NCBI RefSeq assembly: GCF_000724545.1
Contig: NZ_JHBV01000046.1
Span: 1-64,000 of the forward strand
Length of the DNA: 64,000 bases
Origin: Aureispira sp. CCB-QB1
GTDB taxonomy: Bacteria; Bacteroidota; Bacteroidia; Chitinophagales; Saprospiraceae
Direction: 5' to 3'
In this document: positions 1 through 9,123 of the stretch, one piece after another
Layout of the letters: each line of letters begins with the position of its first letter
How positions within the stretch are numbered: the first letter of the stretch is position 1
The notes under the pieces: model-generated
What the model was told of the DNA's origin: nothing
Database searches by the model: none
What the model saw: the letters and a program-made list of their open reading frames with translations, nothing else
Position numbers and translations under genes: made by a program

Positions 1-41
1 TTTGTATAGATATTGAACACATCTTACAAATATAGTCTTCA

Positions 42-2081
42 TTGTCTTTTTTTCTAACTTATCATACAATCTACATCACTACCCATCAATCTTCTAAATT
101 TATAGTTCCAGATGCTTTAGATATTCAATTATACTATGACAATCAAATACTAAAACTACATTCAACCGATTTCTTTTCACCTAGGGTCTTACATAATTTT
201 CAAGATAATTTGGGTTATGCTGGAAGAGGAGCAAGAAATAAAGATACGACAATCAAGAGAATAAAAGCAAAAACGCCCAACCCAAGTGCAGTGTTTACTT
301 ATCAAGCATTGTCTATTCGAGCATTTTATGACCTCCTTTTCTGTGAATATAAAGTGGATCAAAAATATTATTTAGTGGGTGCTTATTGGAATGGTAGTAA
401 TCCCCCTGATCAAACTGATCGTTTTCTTAACGAGAGTATTTGGGAAAATGGTTACGATGATAATTTTTTATCAGAAGTTAAGGCAATTCCCGAAGGTAGT
501 TTTATTGCGATTAAGACGCTTGATAGAAAAAATGACATCATGTATATCAAAGCTTTGGGAGAAGTAGTTAAAAATTACAATGATGGAAAGTTACTAGATG
601 TAGCATGGGAAGAAGAATTTGAAGAGTTTTCACTCCCATTTACAAGTGGTTATTGGTCTACTATCCACGAAATAACAAGACAAGACCACATAGATGCCAT
701 TTGGAATTATGTAAAACCTGAGGTTTCATTACCAACAAGTTCTATAGATGACAATACTTCCATTAAAAAGAAGCCTCTCAACCAAATTTTTTTTGGACCT
801 CCAGGTACAGGAAAAACCTATTATGCAATAAAAGAAGCTATCAAAATTGTCTCTCCTGAATTTAATATCCATCAAGAGTGGGATATCATAAAAACTGAAT
901 ATGATCGACTAACTCAAGAAAAGCAAGTTATTTTTACCACCTTTCATCAAAGTATGAGTTATGAAGATTTTGTGGAGGGCATAAAGCCTTTAGAACCAAC
1001 AGAAGAAGGGGGAAATGTTATTTATAAAGTAGAAGAAGGTCTATTCAAACAAATCTGTAAAAGGGCTAATCCTGTTTTAGGAAATTTTGAAGTTATTATA
1101 GAAGCCTTCAAGAAAGAAATATCCGAGGATGATGTTAATAAAAATCCTATTACCATAAAAGCATCAGGAACTACATTTGATGTTACGTATAGAGGAACTT
1201 CAGTATTCTATGTAAAACCACACGCAAGTACGAAAGAAAATGCTTGGTACCCTGTTAATATTTCTCACATAGAACAAGTATTCAGCACGAATAATTATGA
1301 TAATGTTTATAACCAAACTTATGTTCGAGAAATTATTCAGTATCTTATCAAAAACAAGGGACTCCAAAAAGGAAATCAAAAATCTATTGCTAAAAACTAT
1401 ATTCTAATTATAGATGAAATCAACAGAGGCAATGTCTCTTCTATTTTTGGAGAACTAATCACCTTATTAGAGGAAAACAAACGCCAAGGTAAAAAAGAAA
1501 GCCTAGAACTTACACTGCCCTTTAGCAAGGCTCCTTTTAGCGTTCCTGAGAACCTATACATTATAGGCACCATGAATACAGCTGACAAAAGTGTAGAGGC
1601 TTTAGATAGTGCTTTGCGTAGACGATTCAGTTTTACAGAAATGCCCCCTAAGCCACAAGTTATTAGCAACCAAGTAAACAAAGGAACATTAAGTATCGGT
1701 GAGCAAGTCATTGACCTTGCCACTATACTAGAAGCCATTAATCAACGCATTGAAGTCTTATTGGATCGAGATCACTTAATTGGTCATAGTTACTTTTTGA
1801 ATATTAATACCCCTCAAGAACTGAAGATGACCTTTGAAAAAAATATTATTCCTTTACTACAAGAGTATTTTTATGGTGATTATGGAAAAATCGCTTTGGT
1901 TTTGGGACAAGGCTTCTGTACGGAAGAAAAAATTCCTGATGTTAATACTCTTTTTGCAAATGTTCCCAGTTATGATACCTCTATGTATCAAGAACAAATC
2001 AAATATACCTTGCGAAAGATTGAAAATGATACTGATCTATTGAAAGCAATTCAATTGCTCTTAAAGACTAAAACAGAATAA
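42..2081 (+). CDS. mcrB: McrB-like AAA+ GTPase, type IV restriction motor subunit
   Basis: Predicted nucleotide-driven translocase of a modification-dependent (McrBC) restriction system. Residues about 90-220 look like an EVE/PUA-type modified-base-binding domain. The McrB AAA+ domain follows: Walker A GPPGTGKT near residue 252, Walker B IIDEINRGN near 453, the MNTADKS motif near 511 and RRRF near 526. One base separates it from mcrC, so the two are surely co-transcribed. The start is uncertain: all three frames are closed by stops within the first 35 bases, and the only near-terminal start is TTG at 42. The true N-terminus could instead be damaged. Family assignment is firm; the target modification is unknown. 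Confidence 0.9.
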   Translation: MSFFLTYHTIYITTHQSSKFIVPDALDIQLYYDNQILKLHSTDFFSPRVLHNFQDNLGYAGRGARNKDTTIKRIKAKTPNPSAVFTYQALSIRAFYDLLFCEYKVDQKYYLVGAYWNGSNPPDQTDRFLNESIWENGYDDNFLSEVKAIPEGSFIAIKTLDRKNDIMYIKALGEVVKNYNDGKLLDVAWEEEFEEFSLPFTSGYWSTIHEITRQDHIDAIWNYVKPEVSLPTSSIDDNTSIKKKPLNQIFFGPPGTGKTYYAIKEAIKIVSPEFNIHQEWDIIKTEYDRLTQEKQVIFTTFHQSMSYEDFVEGIKPLEPTEEGGNVIYKVEEGLFKQICKRANPVLGNFEVIIEAFKKEISEDDVNKNPITIKASGTTFDVTYRGTSVFYVKPHASTKENAWYPVNISHIEQVFSTNNYDNVYNQTYVREIIQYLIKNKGLQKGNQKSIAKNYILIIDEINRGNVSSIFGELITLLEENKRQGKKESLELTLPFSKAPFSVPENLYIIGTMNTADKSVEALDSALRRRFSFTEMPPKPQVISNQVNKGTLSIGEQVIDLATILEAINQRIEVLLDRDHLIGHSYFLNINTPQELKMTFEKNIIPLLQEYFYGDYGKIALVLGQGFCTEEKIPDVNTLFANVPSYDTSMYQEQIKYTLRKIENDTDLLKAIQLLLKTKTE

Positions 2082-2082
2082 A

Positions 2083-3360
2083 ATGAAGCATTTTATAATC
2101 TATGAACATCAAAAGCTTCGCATTGGAGACAAATATAAAGAGTGGACATTTGAAGATAAAGATCGACAAGCTTTGGAAACTTTTTATGGTACAGAGGGCG
2201 TTCCCTATTTCAAATTGATTCATCGAGGCGTAAGATTTATTCAATATGTAGGGGTATTACAAATTGGTAATTTAAGAATAGAAGTCCTTCCCAAAGCAGA
2301 TCGTTCCTCAGAGGAAAACAAATGGAGGGATCTACTTATTGGAATGCTCAAAGCAGTTGGTACATTCAACATACAAGCTCCTAGTTATTCAGCTTTACAA
2401 ACCAAACAAAATTTCATCTTGGACTTGTATATTTCGCTATTCATCCAAGAAGTGGAATCACTCTTACACAAAGGTTTGGTTAAAAAGTATTATCAAATAG
2501 AAAAAAACAGTTTAGCTTTAAAGGGGAGTTTATTGTTTGGCAAGCATCTTCAAAAAAACGTAGTGCATCAAGAACGGTTTTATGTTCGACAAACCACTTA
2601 CAATAAGGCTCATCTATTACATCAAATTCTATATAAAACTATCCTACTTTTAAAACAAATCAACCTCAATCAATCACTAAGCAGTCGAATTGGTAGTTTA
2701 TGCCTTCATTTTCCAGAAATGAAGCCGATAAAAGTGACAACAGCAACCTTCAAAAAAATTGTATTGAATCGAAAAACAGCAGCTTATAAAAACGCCCTTG
2801 AGATTGCCCGCCTTTTACTATTAAATTATCATCCAGATTTAAAAGGAAGTAGTGATAATGTATTGGCTTTGATGTTTGACATGAATTATTTGTGGGAAGC
2901 CTTTGTTTACAAAAGCTTGCTTAAACACGCTCCCAAAGATGTGCAGATAACCAAACAAGTACATCGTAATTTTTGGCAAAGTAAAGCTAAAAAAAACACA
3001 GGAATGCGTCCTGATATTATCCTTACATCTAGCACACAAAAAGCTGTCTTAGATACCAAGTGGAAAACTATTGGTTCTCATAATCCATCTATACATAATT
3101 TAAGGCAATTGTATGTCTATCACCGTTATTATAGTGCTCAACGAGTCGCATTAGTTTATCCTGGAGAAGGCGATATTCAAAGAGGAAGGTATTTTAAAGA
3201 TCTTGAACAAACAAATGAATTGTCCTGCAATGAATGTAGCGTTATAACAATTGAAACAAAAGATCAAATTGATGATTGGCAACAAGCAATTGCTAATCAG
3301 ATATACCATAACTGGCTAAATACAACGGAAAGCCTTTCCCTTACAAATACTCAGAAATAA
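2083..3360 (+). CDS. mcrC: McrC-like endonuclease subunit of McrBC
   Basis: Predicted nuclease partner of the McrB ring. The C-terminal half carries a PD-(D/E)XK core: RPDIIL with its Asp near residue 310, then VLDTKWK (Asp-Thr-Lys) about 14 residues later. This matches the D-x(12-13)-D-x-K pattern of McrC. The N-terminal part, with VRFIQYVGVLQIGNLRIEVLPK, matches the McrB-contacting region of the McrC family. Length (425 residues) is normal. ATG lies 1 nt after the mcrB stop. No methyltransferase or specificity subunit adjoins, as expected for type IV restriction. Confidence 0.9.
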   Translation: MKHFIIYEHQKLRIGDKYKEWTFEDKDRQALETFYGTEGVPYFKLIHRGVRFIQYVGVLQIGNLRIEVLPKADRSSEENKWRDLLIGMLKAVGTFNIQAPSYSALQTKQNFILDLYISLFIQEVESLLHKGLVKKYYQIEKNSLALKGSLLFGKHLQKNVVHQERFYVRQTTYNKAHLLHQILYKTILLLKQINLNQSLSSRIGSLCLHFPEMKPIKVTTATFKKIVLNRKTAAYKNALEIARLLLLNYHPDLKGSSDNVLALMFDMNYLWEAFVYKSLLKHAPKDVQITKQVHRNFWQSKAKKNTGMRPDIILTSSTQKAVLDTKWKTIGSHNPSIHNLRQLYVYHRYYSAQRVALVYPGEGDIQRGRYFKDLEQTNELSCNECSVITIETKDQIDDWQQAIANQIYHNWLNTTESLSLTNTQK

Positions 3361-3418
3361 CTTATTTTACGATTTGTTTAGCTAATTTAGAGGTGAATTT
3401 TTCAATGCTTCTCTTATT

Positions 3419-3781
3419 TTACTTATTTTGGTTTTGCTCAATTTTTTCATTGATCAGAAGATTTACCTCATCTCTAAGGTTATATCTAAGAATATATTCC
3501 TTGAAAGCGAACCATAATGGATAAGAAAACAAGTGTGTATTAACATGATCTACAAATTCTTTAGGCAAACAAATTTTTCCACCTTTATAAGACTCCACAA
3601 TAGAATCACTCCAAGTCCAAACGCCATCTGTTCTTACTGCACTTGTTCCTAAACCTTCAAGAGCGATTACTGGAGAGGTGTACATATATTTATACACTTT
3701 TTTTGAATACTTTTGCATTACATCTTGAGAATCGTCAATGTATTCGTGTAGTATAAATATATTTTTAAGTCTTCTTTTCAT
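3419..3781 (-). CDS. Hypothetical protein, 120 aa
   Basis: Not recognised. A soluble protein with no signal peptide. The centre contains a conserved-looking stretch, VRTDGVWTWSDSIVESY, and the C-terminus is charged. It begins with ATG, runs convergent to mcrC and ends about 60 bp from it. The RTDG-W-W-DS pattern is reminiscent of small immunity-like proteins, but that is a guess. Nothing adjacent suggests a matching toxin. Confidence 0.6.
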   Translation of the reverse strand: MKRRLKNIFILHEYIDDSQDVMQKYSKKVYKYMYTSPVIALEGLGTSAVRTDGVWTWSDSIVESYKGGKICLPKEFVDHVNTHLFSYPLWFAFKEYILRYNLRDEVNLLINEKIEQNQNK

Positions 3782-3870
3782 TATAAATATGCTATTTCAT
3801 TTTTATTTAAGCATAATCGATAGAGTTAAAAACTGCTTAAGATTCCCCATGTAAAAACAACCACAAGAAA

Positions 3871-4433
3871 CTAGTTTCTTACTACCGCATGCATTATTTT
3901 AAAGACTGTTTCAATTTTATATCCTTGATTATCTTTATTAATGCCTCTTCTAGCTTTTTTAGATAGAACAACCCTTTTGTTTACTTCGCTACCTTCTTCA
4001 TCTTTAAGTCGAAAATTATATACTCCCTTATTTATATTTTTTACATCTACAGCTAGAAAATTCCCACCAGTATTTACAGAAAATGTACAATCTGCAACCA
4101 TAACAAAACTCCCATCATCAAATATTTCAAGGGTTAATTTTTGAGCTTGATCGACTTCAATAACAAACACTAAATAATCACTTTTAATGGTATCTTTAGA
4201 CATCATGATGTTTATGTCCAAAAATTGAGCTTCTCTTATAGCCCCATCAGAGTTTCATTGATATTAAATACAGCTTGTGCATCCGATTCTTCTATAGTTG
4301 GTTGAGAAGCTATGCAAATTAGATTTGCCTTGATTTTTTGCCCTAAAAAGTCAACTTTAATATTCTTTTGAGCAAAGCCACCTAACGAAAATAACAAACA
4401 GACAATTAAGAATAGACCGTTTAGATTCCTCAT
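3871..4433 (-). pseudogene. Secreted beta-sandwich protein split by a frameshift
   Basis: Two consecutive minus-strand frames read as one gene. The first (4433-4236) starts with ATG and a clear signal peptide (LFLIVCLLFSLGGFAQ) and stops after 65 residues. The second (to 3871) has no signal and only a TTG start 14 nt downstream. It continues as IREAQFLDINIMM and a beta-rich C-terminal domain ending NKGVYNFRLKDEEG and KRVVLSK, which resembles a T9SS sorting-domain fold. The span is 563 nt (3n+2), consistent with loss of one base near 4245-4255. It could be real decay or a sequencing error. Function unknown. Confidence 0.6.
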
Positions 4434-4481
4434 TTTATAAGTTTATTATTATTGTTGTATTGTACTATTATATACAAGTTT

Positions 4482-5102
4482 CTAGTAATTCTCCTTTATT
4501 TTATTGGTTTCATATTGAAGTCTTGAATCGTAAACGATTTTAAGTGTTCCAATCCCCTTTACCTCTGATAACCATTGTACATCTAGTACTTTTTCAAATA
4601 GATATTCATCCCCTAGTAAGTTTTTATAAAGCCAGTAGTACTTTTTCAATTGTATATCCCACAATGCATCTTCTAAAACCATTTCTTTCGTTTTGGTTAA
4701 TCCATAGATATTTAGAATTGAATTAACTTTAAATGAATCTATTTCAACATTTCTTAAAATCGAATCTATTTTTAGAGCTCTGTTTATACCCCCTTTAGAA
4801 AGATCATCTTGCAAAATAAAGAGTCCTTTTTTTAATGGAATTTCTAAACCTTTCCCTTCAATTCTTATTTCATCTGGAAGACTATAAATTATATAAAAGA
4901 TATTGTATGCCCCAAAATTTTTCGAATACCTAAAAGCCATACAATCTCCTTCCATTTTGAGTGTTGTATCATTTAATATTTTTTCGACACTTAAATCAGG
5001 ATGATCTTCTATAAAAGGATTAAAATTAGGGTTTGGAGTTTCACAACTTATTAGTCCTGCAAAGAAAATAACAATATAAATTAGAACTAGATATTTCAAC
5101 AT
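4482..5102 (-). CDS. Hypothetical lipoprotein, ~206 aa
   Basis: Not assigned to a named family. The start is placed at the ATG at 5102 because it is directly followed by a lipoprotein signal (MLKYLVLIYIVIFFAGLISC) with lipobox L-I-S-C; a longer frame to 5162 would bury that signal. The mature part is acidic and mixed alpha/beta with no catalytic motif. It lies in a run of minus-strand small secreted or hypothetical genes and is probably anchored to a membrane on the periplasmic side. Confidence 0.7.
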   Translation of the reverse strand: MLKYLVLIYIVIFFAGLISCETPNPNFNPFIEDHPDLSVEKILNDTTLKMEGDCMAFRYSKNFGAYNIFYIIYSLPDEIRIEGKGLEIPLKKGLFILQDDLSKGGINRALKIDSILRNVEIDSFKVNSILNIYGLTKTKEMVLEDALWDIQLKKYYWLYKNLLGDEYLFEKVLDVQWLSEVKGIGTLKIVYDSRLQYETNKIKENY

Positions 5103-5175
5103 TCTATTTAGCTTGAATTGCCCATAACAACACGGCAAAATTAGCAAATTTTTCCTCCGCACTTACTTCTGACTA

Positions 5176-5480
5176 CTAATTATTATAAGCTATCTTTTTA
5201 AATCTTTCAAAATCACTAGGTTTTACACTAATATTTACTTGTAGGTTGTCTTCATTGAAATCAGTGATTATGCCTTTTAATTTAGTGCCTATTTTAGGAA
5301 ATAGATCAACAGTCATCCGCTCTTTATCAGTAAAACTAACTATTCTTATAAGCCCAAGAACAGGAGGAGCATTTAAATTGAGAAAAACTCCAAAGGATGC
5401 ATGGGCAATACAATAACAACTCCTTCAATAAAGTCTCCTCTTTCATATTTTTCTAACAATTTAAACCAATTTTCATTCAT
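5176..5480 (-). pseudogene. S1-domain RNA-binding protein, frameshifted
   Basis: Reading from ATG at 5480 gives MNENWFKLLEKYERGDFIEG then VVIV and an early stop. One frame over, the sequence continues IAHASFGVFLNLNAPPVLG, then a second beta-rich stretch (FPKIGTKLKGIITDF) and ends KKIAYNN at 5176. GDFIEGVV plus FGVFLNL is the typical start of an S1 OB-fold. The span is 305 nt (3n+2), so one base is missing near 5385-5400. An intact version would be about 101 residues. A second frameshift lies 1 kb away, so sequencing error should be considered. Confidence 0.65.
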
Positions 5481-5579
5481 GTCGACCCTCGTCTATTAAA
5501 AAAATACACTTTTAGATACTGTTTTCTCCACTCTTCCAGATAAATTACTCCCTTTTTCTATAAATCCTATCATCTGTTA

Positions 5580-6185
5580 CTATCTTGCCTTAAAAGTATC
5601 AACCTTAATTATTTCATCTTCACGTAGCTCCCAAAAGGTAGCTTGTATTTGCTTATATTCAAATGGGCAAGTAAAATATTCTTCTTCAAATTCCATATCA
5701 AATACTTTCTCCCAACTCTTTTCAATTTTAATTCTAATTCTAGGAGGCAACTCTGAAAATGAGTTAGTTCCAAACGTCTTTTTCAACGCTTTTTCAAAAT
5801 TTAAAAATTCAATCTCACTATCTGCAATAAAAGACTTGTAAGATAAAGGAGTATGCCATAGCTCAAAATCAGAAAATAAAACATCTTTAGAGTCTTTTTC
5901 AAATTCAATTCTATACCCTTTTACTCCTTTGGACAAATATCCAGTTTGCCTTAAATCAGGTTTCTTTTTATCCTTATCAACTGATTGATACCAAGCCCAT
6001 ATTGGATATTGATTTTCTTTATTTCGATAGTCAATTCGTCTCTTCATTTGACGCCTCATCCAATCATACCCAGATTTAAAATCAGGCTCTACAAACTCTT
6101 CTCTGGCAACTAAAACACCCTTAGATTGTAGTTCATTCCAACCTCTTTCATCCTGTATAGTCCAAAGTTTAATTTTCATATTCAT
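5580..6185 (-). CDS. DUF3841 family protein
   Basis: Matches the DUF3841 pattern: LWTIQ near the N-terminus, GYDWMRRQMKRRI, YPIWAWYQ, KPDLR, then GYRIEFE, VLFSDFELWHTPL and a C-terminal QATFWELR. It is cytoplasmic with a normal length (~200 residues). The biochemical function of the family is unknown. ATG at 6185, with a second ATG two codons on. It stands alone, separated by ~55 bp from the downstream neighbour. Confidence 0.8.
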   Translation of the reverse strand: MNMKIKLWTIQDERGWNELQSKGVLVAREEFVEPDFKSGYDWMRRQMKRRIDYRNKENQYPIWAWYQSVDKDKKKPDLRQTGYLSKGVKGYRIEFEKDSKDVLFSDFELWHTPLSYKSFIADSEIEFLNFEKALKKTFGTNSFSELPPRIRIKIEKSWEKVFDMEFEEEYFTCPFEYKQIQATFWELREDEIIKVDTFKAR

Positions 6186-6240
6186 AAACCATTTTGTGTT
6201 AACACTATCGCTTATTTCCCCCTTTAACTACTCAATAACA

Positions 6241-7242
6241 TCATTTTTTCACCCAGTCAAAAACATCTTTAATTACTTTATTAGCTTTAAAACCAAGTCC
6301 TATCTCTTCTCCTAATTTCCATTGTGTTTCCATATAAATATGGTCATAATTGGGATAGACTTTATAAGTCAGATTATTTTTGCCTTTTCTTATAAATTCG
6401 AGCATTGCATAATCTGTATTTCCAATATAAGAACCATCAATATCTCTACCTGATGCAATTAATAAAATTGGAATATCTAAGGAAAGCATATTTTCCAAAG
6501 GTGTTGTTTTGGAGTAGCTGTACCATTTGTTATAGGTTTCTCCCCAAAATTCTTTTTCAGTACTTTGGGGATTTTGATAAATTTCCTTTTGCACCCTAAA
6601 CAGACTATCAACTACATATTGAGCTTCTTCCTGTGTCATCAAATGATTTGCCGCTTTTTGACGAGCAATCAGAATTCGGTCATAAATATGGTCTAAAGCA
6701 TTAGCAGACATAACAACTACTTTGTCTACACTTTTGTTTAATACAGCCACCTTAGGTGCAACTTGTCCGCCTTGAGAATGCCCAACTACATAAATTTTAG
6801 TTGGTTTTAACGCCTTCTGCAATTTACTTATTGCATAGGAAGCTGATTCAGCTCTCCAATCTAAAGTGTTCTGCTTAATTGTAATACTATCTATTGGATA
6901 TTTGGAATTGTTATTGGGAATTGAATCGAATAAAGGGATTCCACCTTTATTAATATAAGCAATATGGTACTCTTCTTTAAATTTTGTAAATCCCCAAAAG
7001 CCAGAACAATAAACTTGCTTATCTTCAAGATTATATTTGAAAGTTGGTTCTAATCCAGAACCTCCCAAAACTAAAACCAAAGGTTTTTTGCCCTTATTTT
7101 CAGCTTTAAATACACCAACTTCGATTGCCCCTAAACTATTGTGCTCATACCGATATAAGTCCATATTGGACAAAAAATCATGTTGCCCAAAAACGAAATT
7201 ATTTATAAAAAAAAGGAAAATGATTAAGTATAAAAGTCTCAT
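6241..7242 (-). CDS. Secreted alpha/beta hydrolase
   Basis: Predicted exported serine hydrolase. The start is set at ATG 7242, where a signal peptide begins (LLYLIIFLFFINNFVFGQ); the longer frame to 7374 has no credible signal. The nucleophile elbow is GHSQGG. The acid is likely the Asp in ASGRDIDGSY and the His is in YPNYDHIYMET. LVLGGSG upstream is the probable oxyanion loop. At ~333 residues it resembles the dienelactone-hydrolase/prolyl-peptidase-like esterases. Substrate unknown. Confidence 0.8.
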   Translation of the reverse strand: MRLLYLIIFLFFINNFVFGQHDFLSNMDLYRYEHNSLGAIEVGVFKAENKGKKPLVLVLGGSGLEPTFKYNLEDKQVYCSGFWGFTKFKEEYHIAYINKGGIPLFDSIPNNNSKYPIDSITIKQNTLDWRAESASYAISKLQKALKPTKIYVVGHSQGGQVAPKVAVLNKSVDKVVVMSANALDHIYDRILIARQKAANHLMTQEEAQYVVDSLFRVQKEIYQNPQSTEKEFWGETYNKWYSYSKTTPLENMLSLDIPILLIASGRDIDGSYIGNTDYAMLEFIRKGKNNLTYKVYPNYDHIYMETQWKLGEEIGLGFKANKVIKDVFDWVKK

Positions 7243-7514
7243 TTTTTGAATATCTATTTTAATACTACACAACTTACTTGTATATACCTCTAAACTAGTA
7301 CATACAAACGTAATAACGCTCCAATATACATAATAGAAATAAAACACAGAATAAAAGCCACGATAAGAACTCACTTATCCCTCCACAAAAACCTAATAAC
7401 CAAGACGCTACTCTTGCTATATAACATCCCTTTAAAACAAACATATATAATGAAGTTTCTTCGGCTTTTTAATATAGGAGTATACAAGATAACTGTGGTA
7501 TACCTTTGGGGCAA

Positions 7515-8081
7515 TTATTTTACTTCCCAAATTGTCCAATCTTCTACATCTATATCTTCCATTGAAACTCCGTAAGTTTCCATGAGAATATCAGGATCCG
7601 TACCATTTTTTTCAAACCAAAGCGGACTTCCTACATTCACATCACCTTTTAAAGCACTTTGAGGAATAGGTTGTGGCATTAGATGTTGGTACGCTTTCAT
7701 TTCTTCAACAATAGCATCAAATCCACTAGTAAGCTCCCGAAGTAGATTTCCTTTTTCAAAGTACATAAAACTTTGGACCATTACAGTATCAGAATATTCT
7801 ATTTTTAAGACCGTAGATGTAAGTTTTTTAGAGACAAAGAGCGCTTGATTTTTAGTTAAAAAATCTGAATCAGACTTAATCACTAGATTTTCATTTATAA
7901 ATAAGAACGACAAATACACTTCATGCTGGTGTTGAGTACTCATTACATCATCAAGAGTTGCTTTTTCACTTACAACTTGACCTTTAAAACCGAGTTGTTT
8001 TTGAACTTCTAAGAAGAAAGTCAATGCATCAGGTTTAATTTCAGAACTTTTTAGATAATTGAGAGTTAAATTCAAGCCCAT
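7515..8081 (-). CDS. Hypothetical cytoplasmic protein, 188 aa
   Basis: Not recognised. It has no signal peptide or membrane segment. The C-terminus is acidic and Trp-containing (SMEDIDVEDWTIWEVK) and there is a PLWFEKNG segment near residue 155. It starts with ATG and stands alone, with ~270 bp on one side and ~300 bp on the other. Codon use looks like its neighbours. Confidence 0.6.
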   Translation of the reverse strand: MGLNLTLNYLKSSEIKPDALTFFLEVQKQLGFKGQVVSEKATLDDVMSTQHQHEVYLSFLFINENLVIKSDSDFLTKNQALFVSKKLTSTVLKIEYSDTVMVQSFMYFEKGNLLRELTSGFDAIVEEMKAYQHLMPQPIPQSALKGDVNVGSPLWFEKNGTDPDILMETYGVSMEDIDVEDWTIWEVK

Positions 8082-8379
8082 AAATTAGAGTTTAGGTTAA
8101 AAATTGAAAATCAGTATTTACTTTTATTAATTGGAATAACTAATATACATCTACAACATTATTACAAAACAATATACAACCTCTCAATAAATAAGAAAAA
8201 CAAGCACGATTATCATACATCAAAATAACTGTTAGACATCAATTTCTTACTGTTGTATCGAAAAACGATCAAATTAAGTTATAGCTACACCGAATCATCA
8301 TACATACTACCAAGAGTTTTTCCTTGTTAAGTTTAGGGGGAGAAAGTTTTAGTTTCGACATATAATAAAAATAAAAATC

Positions 8380-9099
8380 ATGTCAAGTCTAATCCATACC
8401 TTATCCTTAACAGAGCTAAAACTATACTTAGTTTTTACATACACTTTAGTTTGGTATTTTCTTTATAATGCATTTGGTTTTGTTGCTCAAAACAAAGCAC
8501 AACAGTTAAAAATAATCACTGCATTTTTCTATTGTTTAGTACCAACAACTCTTTCTATTTTGCTTTTCAGAGGAACTTTGAATGGCGAGGTCAACTTAAG
8601 CTCAGCCCACATTCATTTTCTTCTAGTCATAGTCTCTTTTTATTCTTTTTCAACTATTGAAGAATTTAGGATTAAATCTAATTATAATTGGGCTCTAATC
8701 ATTCATCATATAGCCTTTGGTTTGGTAATTTTAAAGTTTGCTATTTCTGCCGATATTCCATCGACATGGTTGTGGATAGTTGCAGTTCAGTTTTCTAGTA
8801 TTTTTGTTTCTTTGAGGAGTATTTTAAAAAGCTATCCAAAGCTTTATAAGAGATTTAATACCGTATTAGAAGAAGCAGATTTTTGGACATTTTTATTGGT
8901 TAGAATGCTGTTTCAAACTTTTATGATGCTCTCAGCAATATACGATATGTATTTAGTAGATGAATATAGATATGTTTTGATAGCAGCTTTTTTCCTTTCA
9001 ATGCTTCTAAACATAATATGGTTTAATCAAATCGTAGCAAAAAAGATTAGAAGAAATAAGAAAATTTTTGACAAAGGTCTAACTATTTCCGTTTTGTAA
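8380..9099 (+). CDS. Seven-TM membrane protein, TLC-like
   Basis: Seven hydrophobic segments at about residues 15-35, 45-65, 76-96, 104-122, 128-148, 167-187 and 197-218. Segment four begins NWALIIHHIAFG; paired His in a membrane segment preceded by a charged loop is a hallmark of TLC (TRAM-LAG1-CLN8) proteins. The final segments and basic tail (KKIRRNKK) also fit. TLC proteins act in lipid synthesis, transport or sensing. The assignment rests on motif and topology only. It is the only plus-strand gene between 3.4 and 12 kb. Confidence 0.6.
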   Translation: MSSLIHTLSLTELKLYLVFTYTLVWYFLYNAFGFVAQNKAQQLKIITAFFYCLVPTTLSILLFRGTLNGEVNLSSAHIHFLLVIVSFYSFSTIEEFRIKSNYNWALIIHHIAFGLVILKFAISADIPSTWLWIVAVQFSSIFVSLRSILKSYPKLYKRFNTVLEEADFWTFLLVRMLFQTFMMLSAIYDMYLVDEYRYVLIAAFFLSMLLNIIWFNQIVAKKIRRNKKIFDKGLTISVL

Positions 9100-9123
9100 G
9101 CTCTAATAATGCTTGACAACATT

